From NCBI GenBank assembly GCA_024226255.1, contig JAAELU010000292.1, forward strand, positions 1 to 36,638: 36,638 nt of DNA, read 5' to 3'. Shown here piece after piece: positions 18,715 to 26,279 of this stretch. The stretch is from a bacterium. GTDB lineage: Bacteria > Actinomycetota > Acidimicrobiia > Spongiisociales > UBA5794. The first letter of the stretch is position 1; each line of letters begins with the position of its first letter. The position numbers and the translations under genes were made by a program. The notes beneath the pieces were generated by a model that worked only from the letters and a program-made list of their open reading frames with translations, did no database searches and was not told where the DNA came from.

Positions 18715-20330
18715 GAGAGGGGCACGCTTTGTCCAGCTTTCACGTATGCGTCGTCGGAAAACCAAATACCAGCAATTGCGGCGATGCCGGCCGCCGCCCC
18801 GACGATGTCGAGATCGGGATTCCCGGCGTAGATCAGACCGAGCACCACCGGGACAACTACGCCGAGGAGTTGTCCGCCGAGCCACCACTCGCGGGCGAAT
18901 CGACCCTTCGTCATGTGATGCATCGCCTCGGCAACGTTTCGGGTCGGATGGCGCGAGACGAGTTCGGCGAGTGCAATCAGGCCCAGAGCGGCGGCCCCGC
19001 CGATGAGGCACCAGGTGGCGGCATCAACCAGGGGCTGGTCGTCGATAGAGAACACAAAGGCAGCCAGCAGAGTGGCCCCGCCACCGGCGGCGAAGGCCCC
19101 GGCAATCATGTGCCACAACAGGATGGGGTTCTGCCAGAGGTCCCTGGCTTCGGCCTGGCCAAACAGGAATGCGGTGTATCCGGCAACGCCGAGCCCGATG
19201 AAGGCAGCGATCCAGACGAGCGCTGACATTGCATCCCCACCGCTGAAGACACCCATGAAAAACCACAGTCCAAGGACCGCGGCGTAGGCACTGAGAATCC
19301 AGGCCCCACGCACCAGCCATGAACCGGGGTTGCCCTTTGTGAGGAGGTAGTGGAAACGATCGGGCCGCTTAAGGTCCCAGAGCAACAGAACTCCGGTAGC
19401 TGCCAGCAACAGCCCAGCAACGAGGGGCGCACCCCAACTGGCCCAGCGAGTGTCGATGTTGGCGCCACCCAGCAGCGCCATCGCCATAACGATCGCAAGG
19501 CCGGCGGCGATGCCCTTGGTGAGGAAGTAGCTCGAGACCCGCCAACCCCACGGCATGGGGTGGCGGTTGTTGTAGACGACCCGGGCCGGGGCATTGCGGT
19601 GTTCATGAACGATCTTGGGCCCGGGAGCGGCGTTGGGGTTAGGGGCCGAGTTGGGGTAGCCGCCGCCGGTTTGGGTAGCTGCTGAACCATTGGTGGGCGT
19701 CAGGTCCACCGCGAGCCATGAGGCGGCCGGGTCCTGCCAGATGCCGCCGTCGCCGGGGTCCACCGCGCCGAGCGGATCGAGGTTCGCCTTGTGGCCCCCC
19801 TTGTACCAGAGGTTCGGCTTGGTGCCTTGCTCGACTGCTCGCTGGGACAGTTTCTCGGTCGCCACCATCTGAGCGATTCGAGTGGTGGGATCGTCGAGGT
19901 CGCCGGCCACGATCGCTTGCTCGGGGCACACGACGACACAGGCCGGCTGCAGCCCGATGTCGGTGCGGTGGGCGCAGTAGTTGCATTTCTGCGCGGTGTG
20001 CTCTCCGGGGTCGATGTAGAGGGCGTCGTAGGGGCAGGCCTGCATGCAGCTCTTGCAGCCAATGCAGCGGTCGGTATCGAAGCCGACGATGCCGTCTCTA
20101 CGTTTGTAGAGGGCGGATGTGGGGCAGATTTCGACACAGGGAGCATCGGTGCAGTGATTACACCGCATAACGGAGAAGAACCGTTTGGTATCGGGCCAGG
20201 CGCCCTTCTCGACGTACTTGACCCAGGTTCGGTTAACGCCGAGAGGCACGTCGTGCTCGGTCTTGCAAGCCACGGTGCAAGCATGGCAGCCGATGCAGGT
20301 TGTCTGGTCAATTACAAAGCCGTAACGCAA
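18711..20330 (-). CDS. Fused iron-sulfur and NrfD/SoeC-type membrane subunit (SoeBC)
   Basis: A 539-residue fusion. Residues 1-190 are a four-cluster ferredoxin subunit (16 cysteines: CIGCHACTVAC, CNHCTDAPCVEIC, CIGCKSCMQAC, CNYC...CVVVC), as in SoeB/DmsB/PsrB. A Pro/Asn/Gly-rich linker (NSAPNPNAAPGPK) follows. Residues from about 265 to the end form about eight membrane helices like NrfD/PsrC/SoeC, which pass electrons to or from quinone. The start is TTG, set by GGAGGA just upstream. Together with the SoeA-like gene downstream (4-nt overlap) this makes a two-gene version of a three-subunit enzyme. Confidence 0.8.
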   Translation of the reverse strand: MRYGFVIDQTTCIGCHACTVACKTEHDVPLGVNRTWVKYVEKGAWPDTKRFFSVMRCNHCTDAPCVEICPTSALYKRRDGIVGFDTDRCIGCKSCMQACPYDALYIDPGEHTAQKCNYCAHRTDIGLQPACVVVCPEQAIVAGDLDDPTTRIAQMVATEKLSQRAVEQGTKPNLWYKGGHKANLDPLGAVDPGDGGIWQDPAASWLAVDLTPTNGSAATQTGGGYPNSAPNPNAAPGPKIVHEHRNAPARVVYNNRHPMPWGWRVSSYFLTKGIAAGLAIVMAMALLGGANIDTRWASWGAPLVAGLLLAATGVLLLWDLKRPDRFHYLLTKGNPGSWLVRGAWILSAYAAVLGLWFFMGVFSGGDAMSALVWIAAFIGLGVAGYTAFLFGQAEARDLWQNPILLWHMIAGAFAAGGGATLLAAFVFSIDDQPLVDAATWCLIGGAAALGLIALAELVSRHPTRNVAEAMHHMTKGRFAREWWLGGQLLGVVVPVVLGLIYAGNPDLDIVGAAAGIAAIAGIWFSDDAYVKAGQSVPLS

Positions 20331-20366
20331 CTGTCCTCCGGCTCAGTAACCTAGCCGACAACTCAA

Positions 20367-20387
20367 TTGTCCGGACAATACGGACTA
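20367..20387. promoter_or_regulatory. Putative GntR operator in front of the soe operon
   Basis: The perfect palindrome TTGTCCGGACAA extends into ATACGGACTA. The same 21 bp occurs, inverted on the plus strand, at 25112-25132 beside gntR. It covers the -10 box of the soe promoter, as expected for a repressor site. The protein that binds is inferred. Confidence 0.75.
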
Positions 20388-20404
20388 ATCGGCGGAGGGG
20401 TCAA
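20375..20404 (-). promoter_or_regulatory. soe operon promoter
   Basis: On the minus strand TTGACC (20404-20399), an 18-nt spacer and TATTGT (20380-20375). The predicted transcript starts about 37 nt before the TTG start codon. The -35, spacing and -10 match the promoter at 25095-25124. Confidence 0.7.
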
Positions 20405-20437
20405 CTGCCGATGGATTCTGCGTGAATCCCGAGTCCT

Positions 20438-20773
20438 CTACAGGATCGTCGGGCGGTTGCCGTCGGTGCTGCGAAGCGGAAATCCAGCGGCGTCCCACGC
20501 CCTCAGGCCACCCGTAAGGTGATAAGCGGAGTAGCCGGCCTTGGCGAGTCTCTTGGCCGTTCGTTTCGACTTTGAGCCGTCGGCGCAAACCGCGATCACA
20601 GAATCGGCGCGGCCGACCGTATGGGAGTCAACCTGGCCGCGGGGTACTCGATCGGCTCCCTCGACGTGGCCGGCGGCCCAGTCGCGTTCACTGCGCACGT
20701 CGATCATGCGGGCGCCGGCGTCGACGAGTTTCCTTGCGGTTTCCGCGCTAATCGACTTGAACTCCGTGGCCAT
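20438..20773 (-). CDS. Single-domain rhodanese
   Basis: A 111-residue sulfurtransferase. The active-site loop is VCADGSKSKRTA with the catalytic cysteine at about residue 63. The fold markers MIDVRSERDWAAGHVEGA and HLTGGLRAWDAAGFPL match the family. No signal peptide is present, so it is cytoplasmic. It lies directly upstream of the soe promoter on the same strand and diverges from a SulP gene. In this setting it may load sulfane sulfur onto TusA or DsrE carriers (inference). Confidence 0.9.
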   Translation of the reverse strand: MATEFKSISAETARKLVDAGARMIDVRSERDWAAGHVEGADRVPRGQVDSHTVGRADSVIAVCADGSKSKRTAKRLAKAGYSAYHLTGGLRAWDAAGFPLRSTDGNRPTIL

Positions 20774-20849
20774 GGAATGATCTTATCCCGATGTGGAGCC
20801 GGCGTACATGAGGATCCGGCAGCGCGTCGTGCTAGCTAGCTAGTGCGAT

Positions 20850-22457
20850 ATGGAAGTTTTTCCGGTCAACTTGATGAATCCCGGCATGGGCGGCCTATTG
20901 TCTCGGGGTCGGGCAGACTGGATTGAGATGACCGCACGAACCTGGGAGAAGCCACAGCGCGGCGACGTCATTGCCGGCTTGAGTGTGGCAGTTGTGGTTA
21001 TTCCTCAGGCGTTGGCCTATGCCGAAATCGCCGGTCTCCCGGCATACATCGGGCTCTACGCTGCGGCACTGCCCCCTCTGGTTGCTGCCGTTTTTGTTTC
21101 GTCCCGGTATCTCCAAACCGGTCCTACCGCAATGACTGCGTTGCTGACTTTCGGCGCGGTTAGCCAGATCGCGAAACCCGGCTCAACGGAGTATGTGGAG
21201 GTCGCGATCGTTCTGGCGCTGATTGTGGGTCTCTTGCGGCTGGCGCTCGGACTCGTGAGAGGTGGCGTCGTTGCATTCCTGATGTCTTCGCCGGCCATGA
21301 TCGGCTTCACGGCTGCCGCCGCGATCCTGATCCTCGCCTCCCAGCTACCGACCGCGTTGGGCGTGTCGAGTGGCGACGGTTCGCTGCTCGGCAACGCCTG
21401 GGATGCCGTCGTCGATCCATCCGCCTGGAGTTGGCCGGCCCTCTTGATTGCGTTGGCGACGGGCGCCATCGTTCTTGCTGGGAGGCGGATCCATCAACTG
21501 TTTCCCGGAGTGCTGCTGGCTCTTGTCGCCGGGATCCTCTTCAGCGAGATCATCGATTACACCGGCCAGGTCGTGGGTGAGGTCCCCAGCGGTCTGCCAC
21601 CGCTGTCTCTGGCCTTCTCTTTCAACAGCATCTGGAAGCTGTTGATCCCGGGTGGCGTGATCGCGTTACTCGGTTTTGCCGAGGTGGCGGCCATCTCCCG
21701 CACCTTCGCGACTCAGGACCGGGAGCACTGGGATCCGAACCGCGAGTTCGTCTCACAGGGGATGGCCAACATTGCCGCGGCGGTTTCCGGTGGCTTCCCC
21801 GTTGGCGGCTCTTTCTCCCGATCCTCCATCGCGCGGGTGGCCGGAACGAAGACCCGATGGGCAGGAGCCATCACAGGCGTAGCTGTGTTGGCGTTCCTGC
21901 CATTCGCCAACGTCATTTCACCCCTTCCGCGGGCGGTGCTGGCGGCCATCGTCATCGTCGCTGTGCTGCGGCTGGTGCGCCTTGTGACGATGGTTCGTCT
22001 GATCGCCAAGACGTGGGGTCAAGCGTTCGTGGCGTGGGTGACCTTCTTCGCAACTCTGGCGCTGTCGCCACGTATTGAGCTGGGCGTCGTCGTCGGAGTT
22101 GTGTTGGCAGCTGCCGTGCACTTCCGCAGGGAGACGCTGATCCGGGTGTCGGCCGAACAGGATGGCGGAGTGCTAGTGCTGAAACCTGCGGGAGTCCTCT
22201 TCTACGGCTCCACTGCCCGCCTCGACGAGACGTTCTCGAATCACTTGGCCGCCCACCCGGAAACTGAGTCGGTGATCGTCGACCTCGAGGGGCTCGGCAG
22301 AATCGACTACACCGGTGCGCTGGCCCTCAAGGAGCTTCTCGACGACGCGGCTGCCGCCGGCCTCAGCGTCGGCGTCCGGGACATACCTCGCCACGCCGAA
22401 GGCACTCTCAATCGCAGCTGGGGCGATGATCTAACTCACCTCCGGTGGGAGGGATGA
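20850..22457 (+). CDS. SulP-family anion transporter with STAS domain (1)
   Basis: A 535-residue SulP (SLC26-type) permease. About 10-12 membrane helices span residues 40-425, opening with GDVIAGLSVAVVVIPQALAYA, the family signature in TM1. A cytoplasmic STAS domain (about 435-530, VIVDLEGLGRIDYTGALALKELL) follows. Substrates of the family include sulfate and bicarbonate; sulfur neighbours favour sulfate or a related anion. The N-terminus is uncertain: ATG at 20850 is used, but 20928 (MTARTWEKPQRGD) would also give a complete transporter. Confidence 0.88.
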   Translation: MEVFPVNLMNPGMGGLLSRGRADWIEMTARTWEKPQRGDVIAGLSVAVVVIPQALAYAEIAGLPAYIGLYAAALPPLVAAVFVSSRYLQTGPTAMTALLTFGAVSQIAKPGSTEYVEVAIVLALIVGLLRLALGLVRGGVVAFLMSSPAMIGFTAAAAILILASQLPTALGVSSGDGSLLGNAWDAVVDPSAWSWPALLIALATGAIVLAGRRIHQLFPGVLLALVAGILFSEIIDYTGQVVGEVPSGLPPLSLAFSFNSIWKLLIPGGVIALLGFAEVAAISRTFATQDREHWDPNREFVSQGMANIAAAVSGGFPVGGSFSRSSIARVAGTKTRWAGAITGVAVLAFLPFANVISPLPRAVLAAIVIVAVLRLVRLVTMVRLIAKTWGQAFVAWVTFFATLALSPRIELGVVVGVVLAAAVHFRRETLIRVSAEQDGGVLVLKPAGVLFYGSTARLDETFSNHLAAHPETESVIVDLEGLGRIDYTGALALKELLDDAAAAGLSVGVRDIPRHAEGTLNRSWGDDLTHLRWEG

Positions 22458-22493
22458 GGAGATTGCCGAGTGTCTGACTTCCGATTTCTCCCC

Positions 22494-22570
22494 GTGTCCT
22501 GAGTCGTGAGTTCGTAGTGATTGTGCCGAGGGCCGCCACAATTCGGTGCATGACTTGCGACTCAGGACAC
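22494..22570. repeat. 13-bp inverted repeat between convergent SulP genes
   Basis: GTGTCCTGAGTCG (22494-22506) is matched exactly inverted by CGACTCAGGACAC (22558-22570), with ATTGTG/CACAAT nested inside. It fills the gap between two convergent genes and could act as a bidirectional terminator, though T-tracts are missing. CTCAGGACAC recurs at 25945. Confidence 0.8.
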
Positions 22571-24285
22571 TAGAACAGATCCGCGTCGTGATCCTCGCTG
22601 CTCTCCGGGCTCCGCAACGGATTCTCCAAGCTGTATCCAGCTGTATCAAGAGCGCTCTCGATGTCGGGGTGGACGTTGTCGCGTCCGAGCCTGGCAAGTA
22701 GCCCGGAGCGCGTCATCACCTCGCGGACGGGCCCACGGATGGTCGCCACGTGTATCTGGATACCGGCGTCGTTGAAGTGGTCGATGACCTCGCGGAGGCT
22801 GTGGTCAGCCGACCCATCGAGGTCGGATACGGCGCTCGCATCGAGCACCACGGTGCGCAGATCGGGGCGTGACGCCACCAAAGCCAGCAATCGATCGCGG
22901 AGGAAGTTGGCATTCGCGAAGTACAGCGGGCCGTCCAGGCGAACGATGGCTAGATGAGCATCTGTGATCGTCCGGTAGGCCTCGACGTTGCGGAATGTCG
23001 TGGTTCCCGAGACCCGGCCCAGTTCCGCAATGTGCGGCTTGGCGCTGCCGTAGACGAAGAGGCCGAGGCTGACGAGGACGCCGATGGCGATCCCGATTTC
23101 GATGCCAAGAAGGAGCGTTGCCAGGAACGTTGCCAGCAGGGCAATCCCATCGGTGATGCGCACCCGGAAGATGCTGCGGGCGGTGGCCACGTCGACCAGG
23201 CTGGCAACCGCCACAACGATGATCGCCGCAAGAACAGCGTTCGGGAGGTTGAAGAACAGCGACGTGATCAACAGCACCGACAGGGCAACCGTCACTGCGG
23301 TGATGACTGTCGCCATTCCCGTGCGGGCACCTGCTTGGTAGTTGACCGCCGTACGCGAAAATCCACCGGCCACAGGGAAGCCCTGGAACAGACCGGCGGC
23401 CACGTTGGCCGCGCCCACCGCGATGAACTCTTGATTCGGGGAGATCTCCTGGCGAGTCTTGGCTGCCATGGCCTTGGCGATGCTGATTCCCTCGGTGTAT
23501 CCGATCAAAGCAACCGTCAGTGCGGTTGGGATCAATGCTTCGACGGAGTGCCAGCTGAGATCTGGCACTACCAAGCCGGGGAGCCCACTGGGGATGTCGC
23601 CGAGGACGGCGACGCCGCGGTCTGCGAGATCAACGCCGGCCACGATCGCGATGGCGGCGGCGACCACCAGTAGCGGGGTGGGGAATCGGGGCATGCTACG
23701 GCGTCCCACGATCAATACGGCCATCGCCGCGACCGATACGGCAACAGTGGTCGCGTGCACATCGCCCAGGTTGGACAGGATGTCTCCAACGCCGGCCACA
23801 AACCCATCTGGCCGCGGCAGGTCCAAACCGAGGAGCGGCCGGACCTGGCTCAATGCGATAATCAAGGCCGCGGCGCTCGTGAAACCAACCAAGACCGGGT
23901 GCGACAGCAGGTTGGTGAGGGCCCCGAGCCTCAGCACTCCAAGCACCAGCTGAATCACACCGACCATCAGGGCCAGCGTGCCTGCCAGCGCAACGTATTT
24001 GATCGGGTCGCCGTCTGCAAGTGGGGCCAGCCCGGACGCTGTCAGCAGAGAAATCACGGCAACCGGGCCAATGGCCAATTGGCCGCTTGTGCCGAGCATC
24101 GCATAGGCCAGGAGCGGCACGACGGACGCGTATAGCCCGGCGATGGGAGGCAGGCCGGCGAGCGAGGCATAGGCCATGCTCTGAGGTACCAGCATGACGG
24201 CGACGACTAGCCCCGCTCTCAGGTCATCTCGGAAGACCTCGCTCGAGTAGGTGCGGAGCCAGGTGGCGGCCGGGAAGGGGTTCAT
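22570..24285 (-). CDS. SulP-family anion transporter with STAS domain (2)
   Basis: A 571-residue SulP permease with family marks DDLRAGLVVAVMLVPQSMAYA, LSHPVLVGFTSAAALIIALS and GFPVAGGFSRTAVNYQAGA. The C-terminal STAS domain includes VVLDASAVSDLDGSADHSL. It differs substantially from SulP 1. I use the ATG at 24285 (MNPFPAATWLRT) rather than the track's 24438: it is one base from the gntR stop and precedes TM1, while the extension overlaps gntR in another frame. It is therefore probably co-transcribed with gntR and under its control. Sulfate is the likeliest substrate; direction of transport cannot be read. Confidence 0.9.
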   Translation of the reverse strand: MNPFPAATWLRTYSSEVFRDDLRAGLVVAVMLVPQSMAYASLAGLPPIAGLYASVVPLLAYAMLGTSGQLAIGPVAVISLLTASGLAPLADGDPIKYVALAGTLALMVGVIQLVLGVLRLGALTNLLSHPVLVGFTSAAALIIALSQVRPLLGLDLPRPDGFVAGVGDILSNLGDVHATTVAVSVAAMAVLIVGRRSMPRFPTPLLVVAAAIAIVAGVDLADRGVAVLGDIPSGLPGLVVPDLSWHSVEALIPTALTVALIGYTEGISIAKAMAAKTRQEISPNQEFIAVGAANVAAGLFQGFPVAGGFSRTAVNYQAGARTGMATVITAVTVALSVLLITSLFFNLPNAVLAAIIVVAVASLVDVATARSIFRVRITDGIALLATFLATLLLGIEIGIAIGVLVSLGLFVYGSAKPHIAELGRVSGTTTFRNVEAYRTITDAHLAIVRLDGPLYFANANFLRDRLLALVASRPDLRTVVLDASAVSDLDGSADHSLREVIDHFNDAGIQIHVATIRGPVREVMTRSGLLARLGRDNVHPDIESALDTAGYSLENPLRSPESSEDHDADLF

Positions 24286-24286
24286 C

Positions 24287-25027
24287 TCAGCCCGCGACGA
24301 GGCGAGGTACGACCAGGGTGTCCGACGCTCTCCACTCGGCAAGGAAGCTGTAGCGATCTCCCCGTACCGAGGTGATGCGCCACTCCAGTGGGGCGCCCCG
24401 TGCCGTGGTGCGCCGCTCGATTTCGAGAACGGGCTCACCCGCGGCCAGTTCTAGGTACCCGGCGTGAACCGGATCCGGTAAGGCGGGCTTGATACGTTCT
24501 CGGCCTCCCTCGGGAGAGATGTGGCAGTGCTCCTTCAACTCCGAGTAGAGCGCGGTATGGCCGAAATCAATTCCGAGTAGTGATTTGGTGATCGTTCCCG
24601 GCAGCCAGGTGCGGTCGTGGGCTATCGGCTCGCCATCGGCAAGGCGGATCCGTTCGAGATAGAACAGGTCGGCATCGGCGGGTAGTTCGAGAACGGCTGC
24701 CGCTAGCTGGTCGTGCCGCATTTCGAGTGCCAGCACGATCGAATCCTGATTCATGCCGGCCTCTTCGATACTCTCGTAGAGTGAGTACACGGTCCCGAGA
24801 GGTTGCTCGTAGAGGGTGGTTTCAACTCGTGAGCCCCGACCGGGGTGCCGGCTGATTTTGCCCGAGGTCTGTAACTCGCGAACCGCCTCGCGCACTGTGT
24901 GCCGGCTCACGCCGTACGTTTCCATGAGTTCGCGGTCGGTGGGGAATCTCGAGTCGAACTCACCGGATTCCAAGCGCTGCAACAGGTCATCGAGGACTGT
25001 GCGCCACAGGGGAGTTCGCTGAGTCAT
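24287..25027 (-). CDS. GntR/HutC-family regulator with UTRA domain
   Basis: A 246-residue transcription factor. An N-terminal winged helix (about 1-70: FPTDRELMETYGVSRHTVREAV, quoted in part; ISRHPGRGSRV) is typical of GntR. The C-terminal UTRA effector domain (about 95-240, ELPADADLFYLERIRLADGE) is typical of the HutC/FarR subfamily, which binds a small organic ligand and is usually a repressor released by it. The gene heads gntR-sulP2. The palindrome at 25112-25132 lies in its upstream region and again at the soe promoter, making it the best candidate to bind both. The ligand is unknown; a sulfur-containing organic molecule would fit the context. Confidence 0.9.
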   Translation of the reverse strand: MTQRTPLWRTVLDDLLQRLESGEFDSRFPTDRELMETYGVSRHTVREAVRELQTSGKISRHPGRGSRVETTLYEQPLGTVYSLYESIEEAGMNQDSIVLALEMRHDQLAAAVLELPADADLFYLERIRLADGEPIAHDRTWLPGTITKSLLGIDFGHTALYSELKEHCHISPEGGRERIKPALPDPVHAGYLELAAGEPVLEIERRTTARGAPLEWRITSVRGDRYSFLAEWRASDTLVVPRLVAG

Positions 25028-25071
25028 CTGGTGAACTTGGAGCCGAGGTTTCGTGTCATGATTGGTTGACC

Positions 25072-25091
25072 ATTCCTTCGCCGCAAGGAAT
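25072..25091. promoter_or_regulatory. Perfect palindrome upstream of the 25095 promoter
   Basis: ATTCCTT-CGCCGC-AAGGAAT sits three bases upstream of the -35 TTGACG, between gntR and the plus-strand promoter. The position suits an activator or a second regulator site. It is unrelated in sequence to the other two operators found here. Confidence 0.5.
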
Positions 25092-25094
25092 CAC

Positions 25095-25124
25095 TTGACG
25101 GCCAGACTAAATAGTCCGTATTGT
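25095..25124 (+). promoter_or_regulatory. Promoter of the relic/methyltransferase unit
   Basis: TTGACG, an 18-nt spacer and TATTGT, with the -10 box inside the 21-bp operator. The predicted start is near 25131, about 25 nt before the GTG of the small ORF. Confidence 0.7.
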
Positions 25125-25132
25125 CCGGACAA
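25112..25132. promoter_or_regulatory. Putative GntR operator beside gntR
   Basis: Contains AGTCCGTATTGTCCGGACAA, identical (inverted) to the site at 20367-20387. The 12-bp core TTGTCCGGACAA is a perfect palindrome. It overlaps the -10 of the rightward promoter and could also regulate gntR leftward. Confidence 0.78.
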
Positions 25133-25155
25133 ATCTTACGAAGGGTGCCATATCA

Positions 25156-25308
25156 GTGGAGGCAATCGGGATCCGCACTGCCGGCCTGGGTGACGCGACC
25201 TACATCGTTACCGTTGGCGATCGGGCGCTCGCCAACGGGATCCTCGAAGGACTCGGTCTCGATCTGATCGTTGTGTCCAGGGGTGGGGTTCCGGACATCG
25301 TGAGCTGA
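25156..25308 (+). pseudogene. Probable internally deleted MBL-fold/rhodanese gene, 50 codons
   Basis: A GTG-started frame too short for the ORF track. Its first half (GIRTAGLGDATYIVTVGDRA) resembles the N-terminus of MBL-fold/rhodanese fusion proteins (persulfide dioxygenase-like), where an LGDxSYL motif precedes the metal-binding domain. Its second half (LEGLGLDLIVVSRGGVPDIV) resembles the end of the C-terminal rhodanese domain. The whole middle, with the metal ligands and catalytic cysteine, is missing, as if removed by an in-frame deletion. The frame remains intact and has its own regulated promoter. It may be a dead gene or still make a small peptide. The homology is judged by eye only. 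Confidence 0.5.
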
Positions 25309-25309
25309 C

Positions 25310-25927
25310 GTGGCCTCTACCTCCGCTGCCGAGCACTGGGACGGAATCTACGGATCCAAGGACGCCTCCACTCTCAGCTGGTACCAGGATGTACCCGCCA
25401 CTTCGCTGCACCTCATCTCCGCGGCCGGGCTGGGGCCTGATGATCGGGTGATCGATGTTGGCGCAGGCGCCTCGGCGCTGGCCGATTCCCTGGTCAGGCT
25501 GGGCTACTCATCCGTTGTCTTGACCGATATCTCGTCGGCGGCGCTGGCTTTGACCAGGCAGAGGGTCGCGGACGCCGTTGACTACGTGGTCAGCAACGTT
25601 CTTGACCTTGACCTCGGCCCTGCGGTCATGTGGCACGATCGGGCCGTCTTTCACTTCCTGGCCGATCCGGCCGATCAACTTCGCTACGCGGCCGTGATGG
25701 CCCGTCATGTCAGCTCCGGTGGCTACGCCATCGTGGCTACCTTTGCGCTCGACGGTGGGGAAATGTGTAGCGGCCTTCCGGTCACCCGATACTCGCCCGA
25801 AGCACTGGCGGAGTCATTTGAACCCGAGTTCTCGCTTGTCGAATCGTGCCGCGAAGAACACACCACACCCAATGGTTCCATCCAGCCTTTTACATTCGTC
25901 TTGCTCCAGAGGAATTCGCAGCCGTAG
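25310..25927 (+). CDS. Class I SAM-dependent methyltransferase
   Basis: A 205-residue protein with a Rossmann methyltransferase fold: HWDGIYGSKDASTLSWYQD at the N-terminus, motif I VIDVGAGAS at about residue 48 and acidic loop LTDIS at about residue 71. HDRAVFHFL marks the motif IV region. The substrate is not readable. The N-terminal HWD...LSWYQ block occurs in small-molecule methyltransferases, some near the thiopurine/thiol methyltransferase group. It starts with GTG one base after the relic stop, so it shares the promoter with the putative GntR operator, placing it in the sulfur regulon. A role in thiol or sulfide methylation is only a guess. Confidence 0.82.
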   Translation: MASTSAAEHWDGIYGSKDASTLSWYQDVPATSLHLISAAGLGPDDRVIDVGAGASALADSLVRLGYSSVVLTDISSAALALTRQRVADAVDYVVSNVLDLDLGPAVMWHDRAVFHFLADPADQLRYAAVMARHVSSGGYAIVATFALDGGEMCSGLPVTRYSPEALAESFEPEFSLVESCREEHTTPNGSIQPFTFVLLQRNSQP

Positions 25928-25944
25928 AGGAAACGGTGCTCCGG

Positions 25945-25962
25945 CTCAGGACACCAGGTGTC
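25945..25962. repeat. Small palindrome between convergent genes
   Basis: CTCAGGACACCAGGTGTC contains GACACC-A-GGTGTC. The CTCAGGACAC part repeats the motif at 22561-22570, which is also between convergent genes. Confidence 0.6.
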
Positions 25963-25964
25963 TG

Positions 25965-26273
25965 CTACTCAGCGGGGACGAGTTGGTCGGCCATGACTTC
26001 GCGCAGCAGGTCCATGGCCTGAATGATCTTCGGCGAGGACAACGAGTAGTACACGAATTGGCCATCGCGCCGGGCGTTGACGAGACCCTTGTCGCGCAGG
26101 ATCGCCAGATGCTGAGAGACGTTGGCCTGTGGTAGCTCCAGCGTGGCACAGATCGTGCCGACAGCCAGTTCACCGTCGCGCAGCGCGTTGATGATCAACA
26201 GTCTCTTGGGATCGGCCAGGCCCTTGCACACACTTGCATGAAGCGCCATCAGTTCACGTCTAACGCCGGACAT
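25965..26273 (-). CDS. ArsR-family regulator of the sulfur oxidation operon
   Basis: A 102-residue winged-helix repressor: LADPKRLLIINALRDGELAV, then recognition region ELPQANVSQHLAILRDKGLV and wing RRDGQFVYYSL. Cysteines are C16 and C42. SqrR/BigR-type sulfane-sulfur sensors also have a cysteine in the last helix, but that helix (IIQAMDLLREVMADQLV) has none here, so any thiol sensing would use a different pair. The 230-aa track ORF is an over-extension; ATG 26273 gives the normal family length. It is divergent from the tusA-sHdr operon, which carries an ATTC-N8-GAAT operator. sHdr clusters often have such a regulator (sHdrR). Binding to that operator is inferred. Confidence 0.9.
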   Translation of the reverse strand: MSGVRRELMALHASVCKGLADPKRLLIINALRDGELAVGTICATLELPQANVSQHLAILRDKGLVNARRDGQFVYYSLSSPKIIQAMDLLREVMADQLVPAE

Positions 26274-26279
26274 GTATTC

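Noticed and set aside
18715-19011. N-terminal extension of the molybdenum enzyme in the 1007-aa track ORF
   Set aside because: It overlaps the SoeBC gene in another frame and is Arg/Ser-rich shadow sequence with no signal peptide; the ATG at 18714 overlaps the upstream stop in the usual way.
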